Shown here in pieces: positions 50,078 to 58,648 of a stretch of 64,000 nt of DNA. The position numbers and the translations under genes were made by a program. Numbering within the stretch: position 1 is the stretch's first letter; every line of letters begins with the position of its first letter. The stretch is from DATFES01 sp035457725 (lineage in GTDB: Bacteria > Pseudomonadota > Alphaproteobacteria > CACIAM-22H2), in contig DATIBC010000105.1 in NCBI GenBank assembly GCA_035457725.1, positions 74,780 to 138,779 of the forward strand, written 5' to 3'. The notes beneath the pieces were generated by a model. That model saw only the letters and a list, made by a program, of their open reading frames with translations. It ran no database searches and was not told the origin of the DNA.

Positions 50078-51901
50078 ATGCCCGACGCATCATCATCGGC
50101 GCCGGCGATCGGCGGCGGCGCCTACAAGCCAACCGATCATTATTACGACGTCGTCGTCGTCGGCGCCGGCGGGGCGGGCTTGCGGGCGACCATGGGGATG
50201 GCGGTCGCCGGCTTGAAGACGGCGTGCGTCACCAAGGTCTTTCCCACCCGCAGCCACACCGTCGCCGCCCAAGGTGGCATATCGGCGGCGCTCGCCAACA
50301 TGGGCGAGGACGATTGGCGCTGGCACATGTACGACACGGTCAAGGGCTCCGATTGGCTCGGCGACCAGGACGCCATCGAGTACATGTGCAAGGAGGCGAT
50401 CCCGGCGATCATCGAGCTCGAGCACTTCGGCGTGCCGTTCTCGCGCACTCCGACGGGCAAGATCTACCAGCGGCCGTTCGGCGGCATGACCACCCATTTC
50501 GGCAAAGGCATCGCCCAGCGTACCTGCGCCGCCGCCGACCGCACCGGGCACGCCATCCTTCACACCCTCTACCAGCAGAGTCTCAAGCACAACGCCGAAT
50601 TCTTCATCGAGTACTTCGCACTCGACCTGCTGATGGACGATGAAGGAGCGTGTTGCGGCGTCATCGCCTGGGACCTCGCCGATGGCACGGTGCACCGTTT
50701 CTTCGCGCATATGACGGTGCTGGCGACCGGCGGTTATGGACGCGCGTATTTTTCGTGCACGTCGGCGCATACCTGCACCGGCGACGGCAACGCGATGGTG
50801 CTGCGCGCCGGCCTGCCGCTCGAGGACATGGAGTTCGTGCAGTTCCATCCGACCGGCATATACGGCGCCGGGTGTCTGATCACCGAGGGCTCGCGCGGCG
50901 AGGGCGGTTATCTCACCAATTCGACCGGCGAACGCTTCATGGAACGCTACGCCCCCTCGGCCAAGGACCTCGCCTCACGCGACGTGGTCAGCCGCTCTAT
51001 GACCATCGAGATTCGCGAGGGACGCGGCGTCGGCCCACTCAAGGACCACATCCACCTGCATCTCGAGCATCTCGGCGCCGATCTACTGCATGAGCGGCTG
51101 CCCGGGATCACCGAGACGGCGCGTATTTTCGCCGGCGTCGATTTGACCAAGGAACCGATTCCCGTGCTGCCGACGGCGCATTACAACATGGGTGGCATAC
51201 CGACGAACTATCACGGCGAAGCGTTGACGCTGAACGGCGGCGGCCTGGAAAGCGTCGTGCCCGGGCTGATGGCGATCGGCGAAGCGGCGTGCGTTTCGGT
51301 CCACGGCGCAAACCGCCTCGGCTCGAACTCGCTGCTCGATCTGGTCGTCTTTGGCCGCGCCGCGGCGCAGCGGTGCGCCGAAGCCATAAAGCCCGGCCAG
51401 CCGCACCGCCCGCTTCCGGGTTCGGCGGCCGACGCCGCGCTTGCCCGTTTCGACCGCCTTCGTCACGCCAAGGGCGATCAGCCGACCGCAAAGCTGCGTC
51501 TCGAGATGCAGCGCGTGATGCAAAACAACTGCGCGGTCTTCCGTTCGGCCGAAGTCCTCGAGGAAGGCGCGGCCAAGCTCGGCGAAATCTGGAGCCGCGG
51601 CGACAAGATTGCCGTCGCCGATCGCTCGCTGATCTGGAATTCCGATCTGGTCGAGACGCTCGAATACGAGAACCTCATCGCCCAAGCGGTGGTCACGATG
51701 CACTCGGCGCGCAACCGCACCGAAAGCCGCGGCGCGCACGCGCGCGAGGATCATCCGGCGCGCGACGACCAGAATTGGCTCAAGCACACGCTCGTCTGGC
51801 TCGATGCGCACGGCCGAACGCGCTTCGATTACCGGCCGGTGCGGCTGACCACGCTCACCAACGAAGTGCAATCGTTCCCGCCCAAGGCGCGGGTGTACTG
51901 A
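50078..51901 (+). CDS. sdhA: Succinate dehydrogenase flavoprotein subunit
   Basis: Oxidises succinate to fumarate with covalent FAD, 607 residues. DVVVVGAGGAGLRATMG is the FAD-binding start, with the flavin-linking histidine in TRSHTVAAQGGI. Active-site segments are THFGKGIAQRTCAAADRTGHA, FVQFHPTGIYGAGCLITEGSRGEGG (order) and GEAACVSVHGANRLGSNSLLDLVVFGRAA. C-terminus ends KARVY, typical for the family. It starts 8 nt after sdhD. Confidence 0.97.
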   Translation: MPDASSSAPAIGGGAYKPTDHYYDVVVVGAGGAGLRATMGMAVAGLKTACVTKVFPTRSHTVAAQGGISAALANMGEDDWRWHMYDTVKGSDWLGDQDAIEYMCKEAIPAIIELEHFGVPFSRTPTGKIYQRPFGGMTTHFGKGIAQRTCAAADRTGHAILHTLYQQSLKHNAEFFIEYFALDLLMDDEGACCGVIAWDLADGTVHRFFAHMTVLATGGYGRAYFSCTSAHTCTGDGNAMVLRAGLPLEDMEFVQFHPTGIYGAGCLITEGSRGEGGYLTNSTGERFMERYAPSAKDLASRDVVSRSMTIEIREGRGVGPLKDHIHLHLEHLGADLLHERLPGITETARIFAGVDLTKEPIPVLPTAHYNMGGIPTNYHGEALTLNGGGLESVVPGLMAIGEAACVSVHGANRLGSNSLLDLVVFGRAAAQRCAEAIKPGQPHRPLPGSAADAALARFDRLRHAKGDQPTAKLRLEMQRVMQNNCAVFRSAEVLEEGAAKLGEIWSRGDKIAVADRSLIWNSDLVETLEYENLIAQAVVTMHSARNRTESRGAHAREDHPARDDQNWLKHTLVWLDAHGRTRFDYRPVRLTTLTNEVQSFPPKARVY

Positions 51902-51920
51902 CAGGACGGCCGCGCCGCAT

Positions 51921-51988
51921 GCTGGGCTTGTCGAGGCATTCGGCGTCGAGACGATCAACCTCCATCCTTCGACACGCTCAGGACGGGG
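51921..51988. repeat. Palindromic intergenic repeat between sdhA and sdhB
   Basis: Left arm CTGGGCTTGTCGAGGCAT and right arm ATCCTTCGACACGCTCAG are imperfect inverted copies (reverse complement of the right arm reads CTGAGCGTGTCGAAGGAT). The sequence resembles the widespread CTTCGACAAGCTCAGGATGAGG-like intergenic repeats of proteobacteria (only partly quoted). It accounts for most of the 118-nt spacer in an otherwise compact operon. Confidence 0.55.
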
Positions 51989-52019
51989 ATGCCCACGGAA
52001 AGGCTCGGACGGGTCCGTA

Positions 52020-52796
52020 ATGGCAGAATTCTTCCTTTCCAAGAACGCGAAAGTCGTCAAAGGCAGTGTCTTCAAGGCGCCCGCCGGCGCCAAGACGACG
52101 CGCACCTTCAAGATCTACCGCTGGGACCCCGATTCGCCGCGCAATCCGCGCCTCGACGCCTACGAACTCGATCTCGACGATTGCGGCCCGATGGTCTTGG
52201 ACGCGCTGATCAAGATCAAGAACGAAGTCGACGCCACGTTGACCTTTCGCCGCTCGTGCCGCGAGGGAATCTGCGGCAGCTGCGCGATGAACATCGACGG
52301 CACGAACACGCTCGCCTGCATCAAGCCGATCGACGAGGTCAGAGGCGACGTCGCGATCTACCCCTTGCCGCACCTGCCGGTCATCAAGGACCTGGTTTCC
52401 GACGTCAGCCACGTGTATTCGCAATTGCGCTCGATCGAGCCATGGCTCAAATCGGAGACGCCGGCCGCCGATCGCGAGCGGCTGCAGAGCCCCGAGGAGC
52501 GCGAACGGCTCGACGGGCTATGGGAATGCATCCTCTGCTTCTGCTGTTCGACCGCCTGCCCAAGCTATTGGTGGAACGGCGATCGGTATCTCGGGCCGGC
52601 GGTGCTGCTGCAAGCCTATCGATGGATCGCCGACAGCCGCGACGAGGCGATCGGCGAACGGCTCGACCAGCTCGAGGACCCGTTCCGACTCTATCGCTGT
52701 CACACGATCATGAACTGTACCAAGACCTGCCCCAAGGGGCTGAATCCGGCCAAAGCGATCGCCGAGATCAAGAAACTGATGCTGGCGCGCCGGTAG
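52020..52796 (+). CDS. sdhB: Succinate dehydrogenase iron-sulfur subunit
   Basis: Passes electrons from FAD to quinone through three clusters, 258 residues. The [2Fe-2S] motif is SCREGICGSCAMNIDG, the [4Fe-4S] CILCFCCSTACPS, and the [3Fe-4S] region CHTIMNCTKTCPKGLNP. Family ends with AIAEIKKLML. It is separated from sdhA by the palindromic repeat, but operon membership is clear. Confidence 0.97.
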   Translation: MAEFFLSKNAKVVKGSVFKAPAGAKTTRTFKIYRWDPDSPRNPRLDAYELDLDDCGPMVLDALIKIKNEVDATLTFRRSCREGICGSCAMNIDGTNTLACIKPIDEVRGDVAIYPLPHLPVIKDLVSDVSHVYSQLRSIEPWLKSETPAADRERLQSPEERERLDGLWECILCFCCSTACPSYWWNGDRYLGPAVLLQAYRWIADSRDEAIGERLDQLEDPFRLYRCHTIMNCTKTCPKGLNPAKAIAEIKKLMLARR

Positions 52797-52863
52797 CGTA
52801 GCGGTCCGGCGCCGGCCAACCGACATCGTTGCCGTCGCTCACCCTGAAATACCGGAGGCCGAA

Positions 52864-53934
52864 ATGACCACGGCGCGCGCCTTGAGCCTGGCGATGTTGC
52901 TCACCGCTTGCACGATCGACGAGACAGCGGTCATCGAGCGATCGCGCAATCTCGTACCGGCGCCGCCATGGCCGGCGGGCGACGAGCGCGGCATGGCGAA
53001 TGCGCTCGGCCGCGGCACTTGGCTGCGCTGCGCCTGGCATCTGAGCGACGATCGCGCGCGGGTCTACGAGATTTCGTACGAACGCTCGAACGCCATGCCG
53101 CAATCGCCCTTCGGCGCGCCATTGCGGCACAGGTACCGGCCCACGGTCGGCATTCCCGGCACGCGGCACGCCTTCAACGGCGAAGATGTCGTCAGCGGCG
53201 AGCCGGGCGCGCAGGGCACGCAAATGGATGCACTCGGACACTTCGCCTACCTGGCGCAGCCCTGGGGCGGAAGCGGGGCGTTTCCGGCCGACGGGGCGAT
53301 GTATTACGGCGGCTACCGCCAGAAGGACGTCAAGCCGACTGCGGATTCGCCGCTGTTGAAGCTTGGCATCGAACGGGCGCCCCCCATCGTCACCAGCGCG
53401 GTACTGCTCGACGCCAAGACGCATCTCGGCGGCGGGCAGGCGATGAGGCCCGGCCAATTGGTCACGCGCGCCGACATCGAGGCGATGTTGGCTGCCCAAG
53501 GCTTGGCGCGGCGCGGCTTGCTGCCTGGCGACGTGCTCTACGTCTATACCGGCTGGGGCGACGATTGGCGCGATCCGGACGTCGAGAAGACGTACTACAC
53601 CAAAGGACCCGGACTCGCTTACGACGCCGCCTTGTACCTCGAAGCCAGGCGCGTCGTGCTCGTCGCCCTTGACAATCCGTTCACCGACCCCGTCAACGAT
53701 GGCCAGCTGCAAGGCCGCGCCGCGCCGCCGGAGGGCACGCCTCCGGCCTTGCCGTTCGCGATCCACCACTACAATCTCACGCAAAGCGGCATTTACAACA
53801 TCCAGAACGCAAATCTCGCCGCGCTGGCGCGCGACAAGGTCTGGACCTCGTGCACGATCATCCTGCCACTGCGCGAGCGCGGCGCGGCCGGTTCGCCGGT
53901 GCGGCCGATCGCGATCGGCGCACCGCACGGGTAG
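52864..53934 (+). CDS. Secreted cyclase-family (kynurenine formamidase-like) lipoprotein
   Basis: A 356-residue metal-dependent hydrolase of the cyclase family (PF04199). The N-terminus LAMLLTACTIDE is a lipobox, so the enzyme is envelope-anchored. The metal-binding block appears as AQGTQMDALGHFAY, where Gln replaces the usual His after Gly-Thr, seen in part of the family. Later GLLPGDVLYVYTGWGD is the second family block. Substrate unknown; family members hydrolyse formylkynurenine and cyclic amides. Confidence 0.83.
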   Translation: MTTARALSLAMLLTACTIDETAVIERSRNLVPAPPWPAGDERGMANALGRGTWLRCAWHLSDDRARVYEISYERSNAMPQSPFGAPLRHRYRPTVGIPGTRHAFNGEDVVSGEPGAQGTQMDALGHFAYLAQPWGGSGAFPADGAMYYGGYRQKDVKPTADSPLLKLGIERAPPIVTSAVLLDAKTHLGGGQAMRPGQLVTRADIEAMLAAQGLARRGLLPGDVLYVYTGWGDDWRDPDVEKTYYTKGPGLAYDAALYLEARRVVLVALDNPFTDPVNDGQLQGRAAPPEGTPPALPFAIHHYNLTQSGIYNIQNANLAALARDKVWTSCTIILPLRERGAAGSPVRPIAIGAPHG

Positions 53935-53969
53935 CCGGACGCCCGTGCCGCCGATAGATTCATCCGATC

Positions 53970-54629
53970 ATGGCCAACCCACGCATCGCGCTCATCCACG
54001 CCCTCGCCGAATCGGTCGAGCCAAGCCGGCGCGCTTTCGCCGAATTGTGGCCTGCGGCCGAGATCGCCAACCTGCTCGAGGACTCATTATCGGCCGACCT
54101 TGCCAAACGGGGCGAGCTCGATGCGAGCTTCGATGCCCGTTTCCTGCATTTGGCGCATTACGCGGTCCACACCGGCGCACAGGGAATCCTGTTCACTTGC
54201 TCGGCCTTCGGGAGGCCGATCGAGGCGGTCAAGCGGGCAGTGAAAATTCCGGTGCTCAAGCCAAACGAAGCGGCGCTCGAAGCAGCGCTGCGCGCCGGCC
54301 CGCGCGTCGCGCTCGTTGCCACCTTCGCGCCAACGCTGGCATCGATGGAGCGCGAACTGAAGGAACTGGCCGAGGAGCAGGACAGGACGATCGAGATCGC
54401 GACGCGTCATGTCGCGGGAGCGCTCCAAGCCCTGCGGGCTGGCGATCCAGGTCGCCATGATGCGTTGATCGGCGAAACTGCCGCCGCAATCGGCGCGGTC
54501 GATGCGCTGGTGCTGTGCCAGTTCTCGATGGCGCGCGCCGCATCGTCGATCGCCCCTGTCGCCGGCCGCCGCGTCTTGACGACGCCGGCGAGCGCCGTTC
54601 TCAAGCTCAAGTCGCTCGTTCGCCGATGA
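53970..54629 (+). CDS. Aspartate/glutamate/hydantoin racemase family protein
   Basis: A 219-residue enzyme of the Asp/Glu racemase superfamily, two-domain cofactor-free. Cysteine motifs are GILFTCSAFGRPIE (about 69-82) and DALVLCQFSMARA near 175-187, giving the two-cysteine pair used in proton exchange. Start of the fold is RIALIHALAESVEPSRRAF. The next gene begins inside its stop codon (ATGA). The substrate could be an aspartate analogue or hydantoin; not resolved. Confidence 0.84.
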   Translation: MANPRIALIHALAESVEPSRRAFAELWPAAEIANLLEDSLSADLAKRGELDASFDARFLHLAHYAVHTGAQGILFTCSAFGRPIEAVKRAVKIPVLKPNEAALEAALRAGPRVALVATFAPTLASMERELKELAEEQDRTIEIATRHVAGALQALRAGDPGRHDALIGETAAAIGAVDALVLCQFSMARAASSIAPVAGRRVLTTPASAVLKLKSLVRR

Positions 54630-55660
54630 AGTGCGGGGCGGCGTGGCGCGGCGTCGTGACCGCCGGGACTTTGGCGCTGATCCTCGAAGCATGCGCTTCG
54701 GCGCCGACCCCGCGATTGCCCGCTCCGGCGTTGCAATCCTCGCGTCTGGAGGGGCCATTCGATGTCGCGTCGAGCCGGGCGGCATCGGGCCTCCCGTCCG
54801 CGGTTTTCGACTGCCGGTCGCCGCCTAAGCCGGCGCGTACCGGCGGCGAAATTGAGCGGGCGAAACTAGAGGATCTGGTGCGGGCGGTCGCGGCGATGTC
54901 CGATGCCTATGTGCGGGCGCGGCCGCCCGAGGCATCGCCCGCGCGCTGCGCGCTCGATTGGCTCGACGCCTGGGCCCTGGACGAGGCGCTGATGGATCGC
55001 CCGCGACGCGCCGAGAGAGGCCGCCATCGCCTGCGTGCGCTCGCCGGATTATCGCTCGCCTATCTCAAGATCCGCGATGAAGATTCACTATCGCGCGAAC
55101 GCAAGGACTTGGTCGAAGCGTGGTTCGCCGCCGCGGCTCATGCCGCGCTGTCAGATACGCTCATGCGCGGTGCGGGCGAAATTGACGCTGACGGCGTCTA
55201 TTGGGCAGCGTTGGCCGCGACGGCGGCTGGGGCTGCGTCCGGAGATCGCGGCATGTTCGATTGGGGAGTCGCGCATTGCCGCGATGCGCTAGCGGGATAC
55301 GATGCGATCGCGGCGCCGACTTTGCGCGATGACTTGCAGATCTTGGCGCCGCTGGTCATGACCGCCGAATTGGCGAAGGCCAACGGCGTCGATCTATACG
55401 GCGAACCGGAGCGGGCGATCCATCGTCGGGTCGGCCGGGTGCGCGCGGCGCTCGCCGACGGTGGCTGGCGAGAGGTGAGCGGTCGATCGTGGTCGGTCGG
55501 CGAGACTTTCGGCGCTAGGTTCGCATGGGCCGAGCCTTACGTGGCCCGTTTTCCCGATGCTTTTCTAATGCGCTGGATCGCGACGTACCGGCCGCTTAGC
55601 GATCCCTGGCTCGGAGGCGACGCGACGCTGCTCTTCGCCGCACGCGGCGGGCCGAGTTAG
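54626..55660 (+). CDS. Alginate-lyase-fold (PL5-like) lipoprotein, probably non-catalytic
   Basis: A 344-residue envelope protein with a lipobox ending LILEAC. The central part GVYWAALAATAAGAASGDRGMFDWGVAHCRDA and AELAKANGVDLYGEPERAIHRRV (landmarks) resemble the alginate lyase domain of AlgL. In AlgL the catalytic NNHSYW is here DADGVYW, and the following Arg and Tyr region is changed too. Only the fold seems to be kept. It overlaps the racemase stop by 4 bp. I am fairly sure of the fold, less so of lost activity. Confidence 0.7.
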   Translation: MKCGAAWRGVVTAGTLALILEACASAPTPRLPAPALQSSRLEGPFDVASSRAASGLPSAVFDCRSPPKPARTGGEIERAKLEDLVRAVAAMSDAYVRARPPEASPARCALDWLDAWALDEALMDRPRRAERGRHRLRALAGLSLAYLKIRDEDSLSRERKDLVEAWFAAAAHAALSDTLMRGAGEIDADGVYWAALAATAAGAASGDRGMFDWGVAHCRDALAGYDAIAAPTLRDDLQILAPLVMTAELAKANGVDLYGEPERAIHRRVGRVRAALADGGWREVSGRSWSVGETFGARFAWAEPYVARFPDAFLMRWIATYRPLSDPWLGGDATLLFAARGGPS

Positions 55661-55662
55661 CG

Positions 55663-55869
55663 TTATTCGAGGGCGATGGTCCCCTCGATGGTTCGGCTGA
55701 GATCGATCTGATCGACCGTGAGGACGATCTTGACGTGGAGCGATTCACTGCCGCTAAGCGCACCGACGCGAACCGCGTTGCGTACCGCGACCTCGATCTC
55801 GCGCTGCGAGGTGACCCCCACCAATTTCAGGAACTTCCGAATGTCCATGTTGAACATTTCTTCGTTCAT
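55663..55869 (-). CDS. Small DUF6494-like protein
   Basis: A 68-residue protein starting MNEEMFNMDIRKFLKLVGVT, with SQREIEVAVRNAVRVGALSG and a beta-strand-like tail (ESLHVKIVLTVDQIDLSRTI). The pattern matches the small conserved DUF6494 family of proteobacteria, function unknown. GGGAGGA is a strong ribosome site. It lies head to tail with nothing on its strand and is convergent with the PL5-like gene (2-nt gap), divergent from the GntR regulator. Confidence 0.75.
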   Translation of the reverse strand: MNEEMFNMDIRKFLKLVGVTSQREIEVAVRNAVRVGALSGSESLHVKIVLTVDQIDLSRTIEGTIALE

Positions 55870-55941
55870 CGTCTGTCCTCCCGTTTGCGCCGATCTGACC
55901 ACGCCGGCGCGGGCGGCTCAACCGCTACTGGCCCGAGCCGA

Positions 55942-55976
55942 TTGACAAACTAAGTGTTTCGTATACGGTATACAAA
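55942..55976 (+). promoter_or_regulatory. GntR-type operator overlapping a TTGACA element
   Basis: TTTCGTATACGGTATACAAA (55957-55976) is nearly its own reverse complement, with two GTATAC half-sites as in FadR/VanR-type GntR operators. A TTGACA hexamer (55942-55947) lies just upstream. The site is 17 nt before the chosen GntR start, so autoregulation is likely. Confidence 0.6.
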
Positions 55977-55992
55977 CCTTCTTGATCGGTCG

Positions 55993-56685
55993 TTGATCTT
56001 GGAACGTCTTTCGGCCCAGCCGCAGCTTGTCGACCGCGTCTATGCCGCCATCCTCGACGCGATCTGCGAGGGGCGCCTTGCTCCTGGCGCGCGCCTGACT
56101 CAGGACAGTTTAGCCGAGGGGCTGGCGGTCTCGCGTCAACCGGTGCTGCAAGCGCTTCTGTTGCTGAAGAACCAGGGCTTCGTTCGCGATGCCGGCCGTC
56201 GTGGGTTGATGGTGGCGCCGCTCGATCCGCGCCACGTCGCCCACCTCTATCAGGTGCGCGGCGCGCTCGATGCGACGGCCGCGGCAAGCGCCGCCAGCCG
56301 CACCCCCGACGCCCGCACTGCGTCACGCGGCCGCGCGCTGATCGCCGCCGGGCGCGCCGCCGTCGACTCGGACGATGTCGGCCAGATGATCGCCGCCGAC
56401 ATCGACTTCCATCGCTTCATCTACGAGCTATCCGGAAATCCGCTGATCGCCGACACCGCTGCGCTCCACTGGCGGCATCTGCGGCGCGTCATGGGCGGCG
56501 TGCTGCGGACTCGCCGCGTCGCCGAGCACGTCTGGGACGAGCACGCAGCAATTCTCGAGGCGATCGTCGCCCGCGACGCTCCGCGCGCCGAGCGACTGGC
56601 ACGCGCGCACGCCGAGCGGGCGGCGCGCGAACTTGCCGGAGAACTCGCCGCACTCGACGAATCGAAACGACGCATCAGCGCTTGA
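55993..56685 (+). CDS. GntR-family regulator with FCD-type ligand domain
   Basis: A 230-residue regulator. The HTH covers LVDRVYAAILDAICEGRLAPGARLTQDSLAEGLAVSRQPVLQAL (order only) and the C-terminal FCD domain covers VRGALDATAAASAA, IDFHRFIYELSGNP and HWRHLRRVMGG, whose His residues bind metal in the family. The frame runs open to GTG 55954, but that would put the operator in the coding sequence; I chose TTG 55993. There is no ribosome site, so the start is uncertain. The dioxygenase gene 38 nt downstream is its likely target. Confidence 0.83.
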   Translation: MILERLSAQPQLVDRVYAAILDAICEGRLAPGARLTQDSLAEGLAVSRQPVLQALLLLKNQGFVRDAGRRGLMVAPLDPRHVAHLYQVRGALDATAAASAASRTPDARTASRGRALIAAGRAAVDSDDVGQMIAADIDFHRFIYELSGNPLIADTAALHWRHLRRVMGGVLRTRRVAEHVWDEHAAILEAIVARDAPRAERLARAHAERAARELAGELAALDESKRRISA

Positions 56686-56723
56686 ACCGGCGCGCCGGTG
56701 CACGCTCCGGGAGGAGACAGATA

Positions 56724-57533
56724 ATGAAGCTGACGGCCGCCCAGATCACCGAGTTCGAGGAGCAGGGCTACCTGTTTCTGCCCAACGTATTCTCGAACGG
56801 CGAAATCGACCTTCTTAATTCGGAGGTGCCGAAGCTGCTCGCCGCCGAGCGGCCGGAGGTGATCCGCGAGAAGGGCTCCGACGCCCCGCGGACGGCCTTC
56901 TACGTGCAGACCTGGAACGAGGTGTTCGCGATCCTGGCGCGCCACCCACGACTGATCGAGCCGGGCACTCAGCTCCTTGGATCCGACCAACTATACATGC
57001 ATCAATTCAAGATCAACGCCAAGGCGGCGTTCGATGGCGCGGTCTGGCAATGGCACCAGGATTACGCGACATGGTCGGCCGACGACGACATGCCGGCGCC
57101 CACGGCGATGAACATCGCGCTGTTTCTCGCCGAGGCGAACGAGTTCAATGGCCCCTTGATGTTCATCCCCAAGAGCCATCGCAAGGGGAAGCTTGCCGCC
57201 GAACACGACGTGACGACGACGAGCTACCCGCTGTGGACGATCGACAACGCGACGATCACTCGCCTCGTCGAGGAAGGCGGGATCGTCGCGCCCAAGGGCC
57301 CGCGCGGCTCGCTGCTGATGTTTCACGGCAATCTCGTCCACGCCTCGGGCAGCAATCTGACGCCATGGTCGCGCTGGATCGTTTATCTGTCGCTCAATCG
57401 CTGCGACAATGCGATCCGGCGATTTAAGCGTCCGACCTGGGTCGCCAATCGGGATTTCACGCCGATCGCGATGCTGCCCGACGATTGCCTCGTCCAATAC
57501 GCGCGCGAGAAACGCAATGCGGCCGCCGAATAA
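56724..57533 (+). CDS. Phytanoyl-CoA dioxygenase (PhyH) family protein
   Basis: An Fe(II)/2-oxoglutarate-type dioxygenase of 269 residues. The iron triad is H and D in WQWHQDYATW (about 117-126) and the distal H in MFHGNLVHASGSN; a following Arg in WSRWIVYLS would bind 2-oxoglutarate. The start MKLTAAQITEFEEQGYLFLP is typical. GGGAGGAGAC gives strong translation. Being next to the GntR gene suggests a specific inducible substrate, unknown. Compare with ectoine hydroxylase-like members, but no ectoine genes are nearby. Confidence 0.88.
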   Translation: MKLTAAQITEFEEQGYLFLPNVFSNGEIDLLNSEVPKLLAAERPEVIREKGSDAPRTAFYVQTWNEVFAILARHPRLIEPGTQLLGSDQLYMHQFKINAKAAFDGAVWQWHQDYATWSADDDMPAPTAMNIALFLAEANEFNGPLMFIPKSHRKGKLAAEHDVTTTSYPLWTIDNATITRLVEEGGIVAPKGPRGSLLMFHGNLVHASGSNLTPWSRWIVYLSLNRCDNAIRRFKRPTWVANRDFTPIAMLPDDCLVQYAREKRNAAAE

Positions 57534-57560
57534 GCGCGGGCAGCCGCGCCGGCGCGCGCC

Positions 57561-58556
57561 ATGGGCATGACCGGCCGCGCCTACCTCGCACGCTTGCTGG
57601 CGGCGCTCGCCATCGCATCGCCGGCGCATGCGCTGGATCTGCAAGGCCATCGCGGCGCCCGCGGTCTGGCGCCGGAAAACACGCTTGCGGCCTTCGCGCG
57701 CGCGCTTTCGATCGGCGTCACGACGCTCGAGCTCGACATCGGGTTGAGCCGCGACGGCGTGGTTGTCGTGGCGCACGATTCGGCGCTCAATCCGGATATC
57801 ACGCGCGGACCGGACGGGCAGTATCTCGCTGGTCCGGGCCCGACGATCGCGGCGCTGACGCTTGCCGAAATCAAGCGATACGACGTCGGGCGCATCAAGC
57901 CCGGAACGCGGTACGCCGAGCAATTTCCCGACCAGCAGCCGGTCGACGGGGCGCGCATTCCGACCTTGGCGGAGGTGTTCGATCTCGTTCGTCGCTCCCG
58001 AAACCAGTCGGTGCACTTCAACATCGAGACGAAGATCAACCCCGAGAAACCGGAACTTACCGAATCGCCCGAAGCGATGACCGATGCGGTAATCAAGATC
58101 GTGCGCGAGGCGGGAATGGCCCCGCGCGTCACGATCCAGTCATTCGATTGGCGGACCTTGCGGCGCGTACAGAGCCTGGCGCCGGAGATCGCGACGGTCT
58201 ACCTGACGATCGAATCGCGCTCGCTCGACAACCTTCGTCGCGGGCTCGCCGGGGCTTCGCCGTGGACGGCGGGGCTCGACATCGACGACCACGGGGGCTC
58301 GACACCGAGGCTGGTCAAGGCGGCGGGCGGCGCGGTTTGGTCGCCATTCTTCCGCAACTTGACGCAAGCGCTCGTAGCCGAGGCGACGGCGCTCGGGCTG
58401 AAGGTCGTGCCGTGGACCGTGAACACGCCCGAGGACATGGCGCACATGATCGAACTCGGCGTCGACGGCATCATCACCGATCGGCCCGACCGATTGCGCG
58501 AGGTCGCGGCGGCGCGCCGCATCGCCCTGCCGCGGCCGAGCCCAGTCGCGCCTTAA
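57561..58556 (+). CDS. Periplasmic glycerophosphodiester phosphodiesterase
   Basis: Hydrolyses glycerophosphodiesters from lipid turnover; 331 residues with a signal peptide (ending SPAHA). The catalytic GDPD motif is LQGHRGARGLAPENTLAAF (His and Arg-Gly), with ELDIGLSRDGVVVVAHD carrying metal-binding Glu, Asp and the second His. Later HFNIETKIN and LGVDGIITDRPDRL. Single TIM barrel, typical length. Possibly cotranscribed with the dioxygenase (27-nt gap). Confidence 0.9.
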   Translation: MGMTGRAYLARLLAALAIASPAHALDLQGHRGARGLAPENTLAAFARALSIGVTTLELDIGLSRDGVVVVAHDSALNPDITRGPDGQYLAGPGPTIAALTLAEIKRYDVGRIKPGTRYAEQFPDQQPVDGARIPTLAEVFDLVRRSRNQSVHFNIETKINPEKPELTESPEAMTDAVIKIVREAGMAPRVTIQSFDWRTLRRVQSLAPEIATVYLTIESRSLDNLRRGLAGASPWTAGLDIDDHGGSTPRLVKAAGGAVWSPFFRNLTQALVAEATALGLKVVPWTVNTPEDMAHMIELGVDGIITDRPDRLREVAAARRIALPRPSPVAP

Positions 58557-58648
58557 GCGTCGCTCGGCGCGCTCGCTTTACAATCGACCGTTAGTCGCTA
58601 TTGTGCCGGCGCGGGCGATGACCCGCTGAGTTCGCGTAACGCCCGCCG

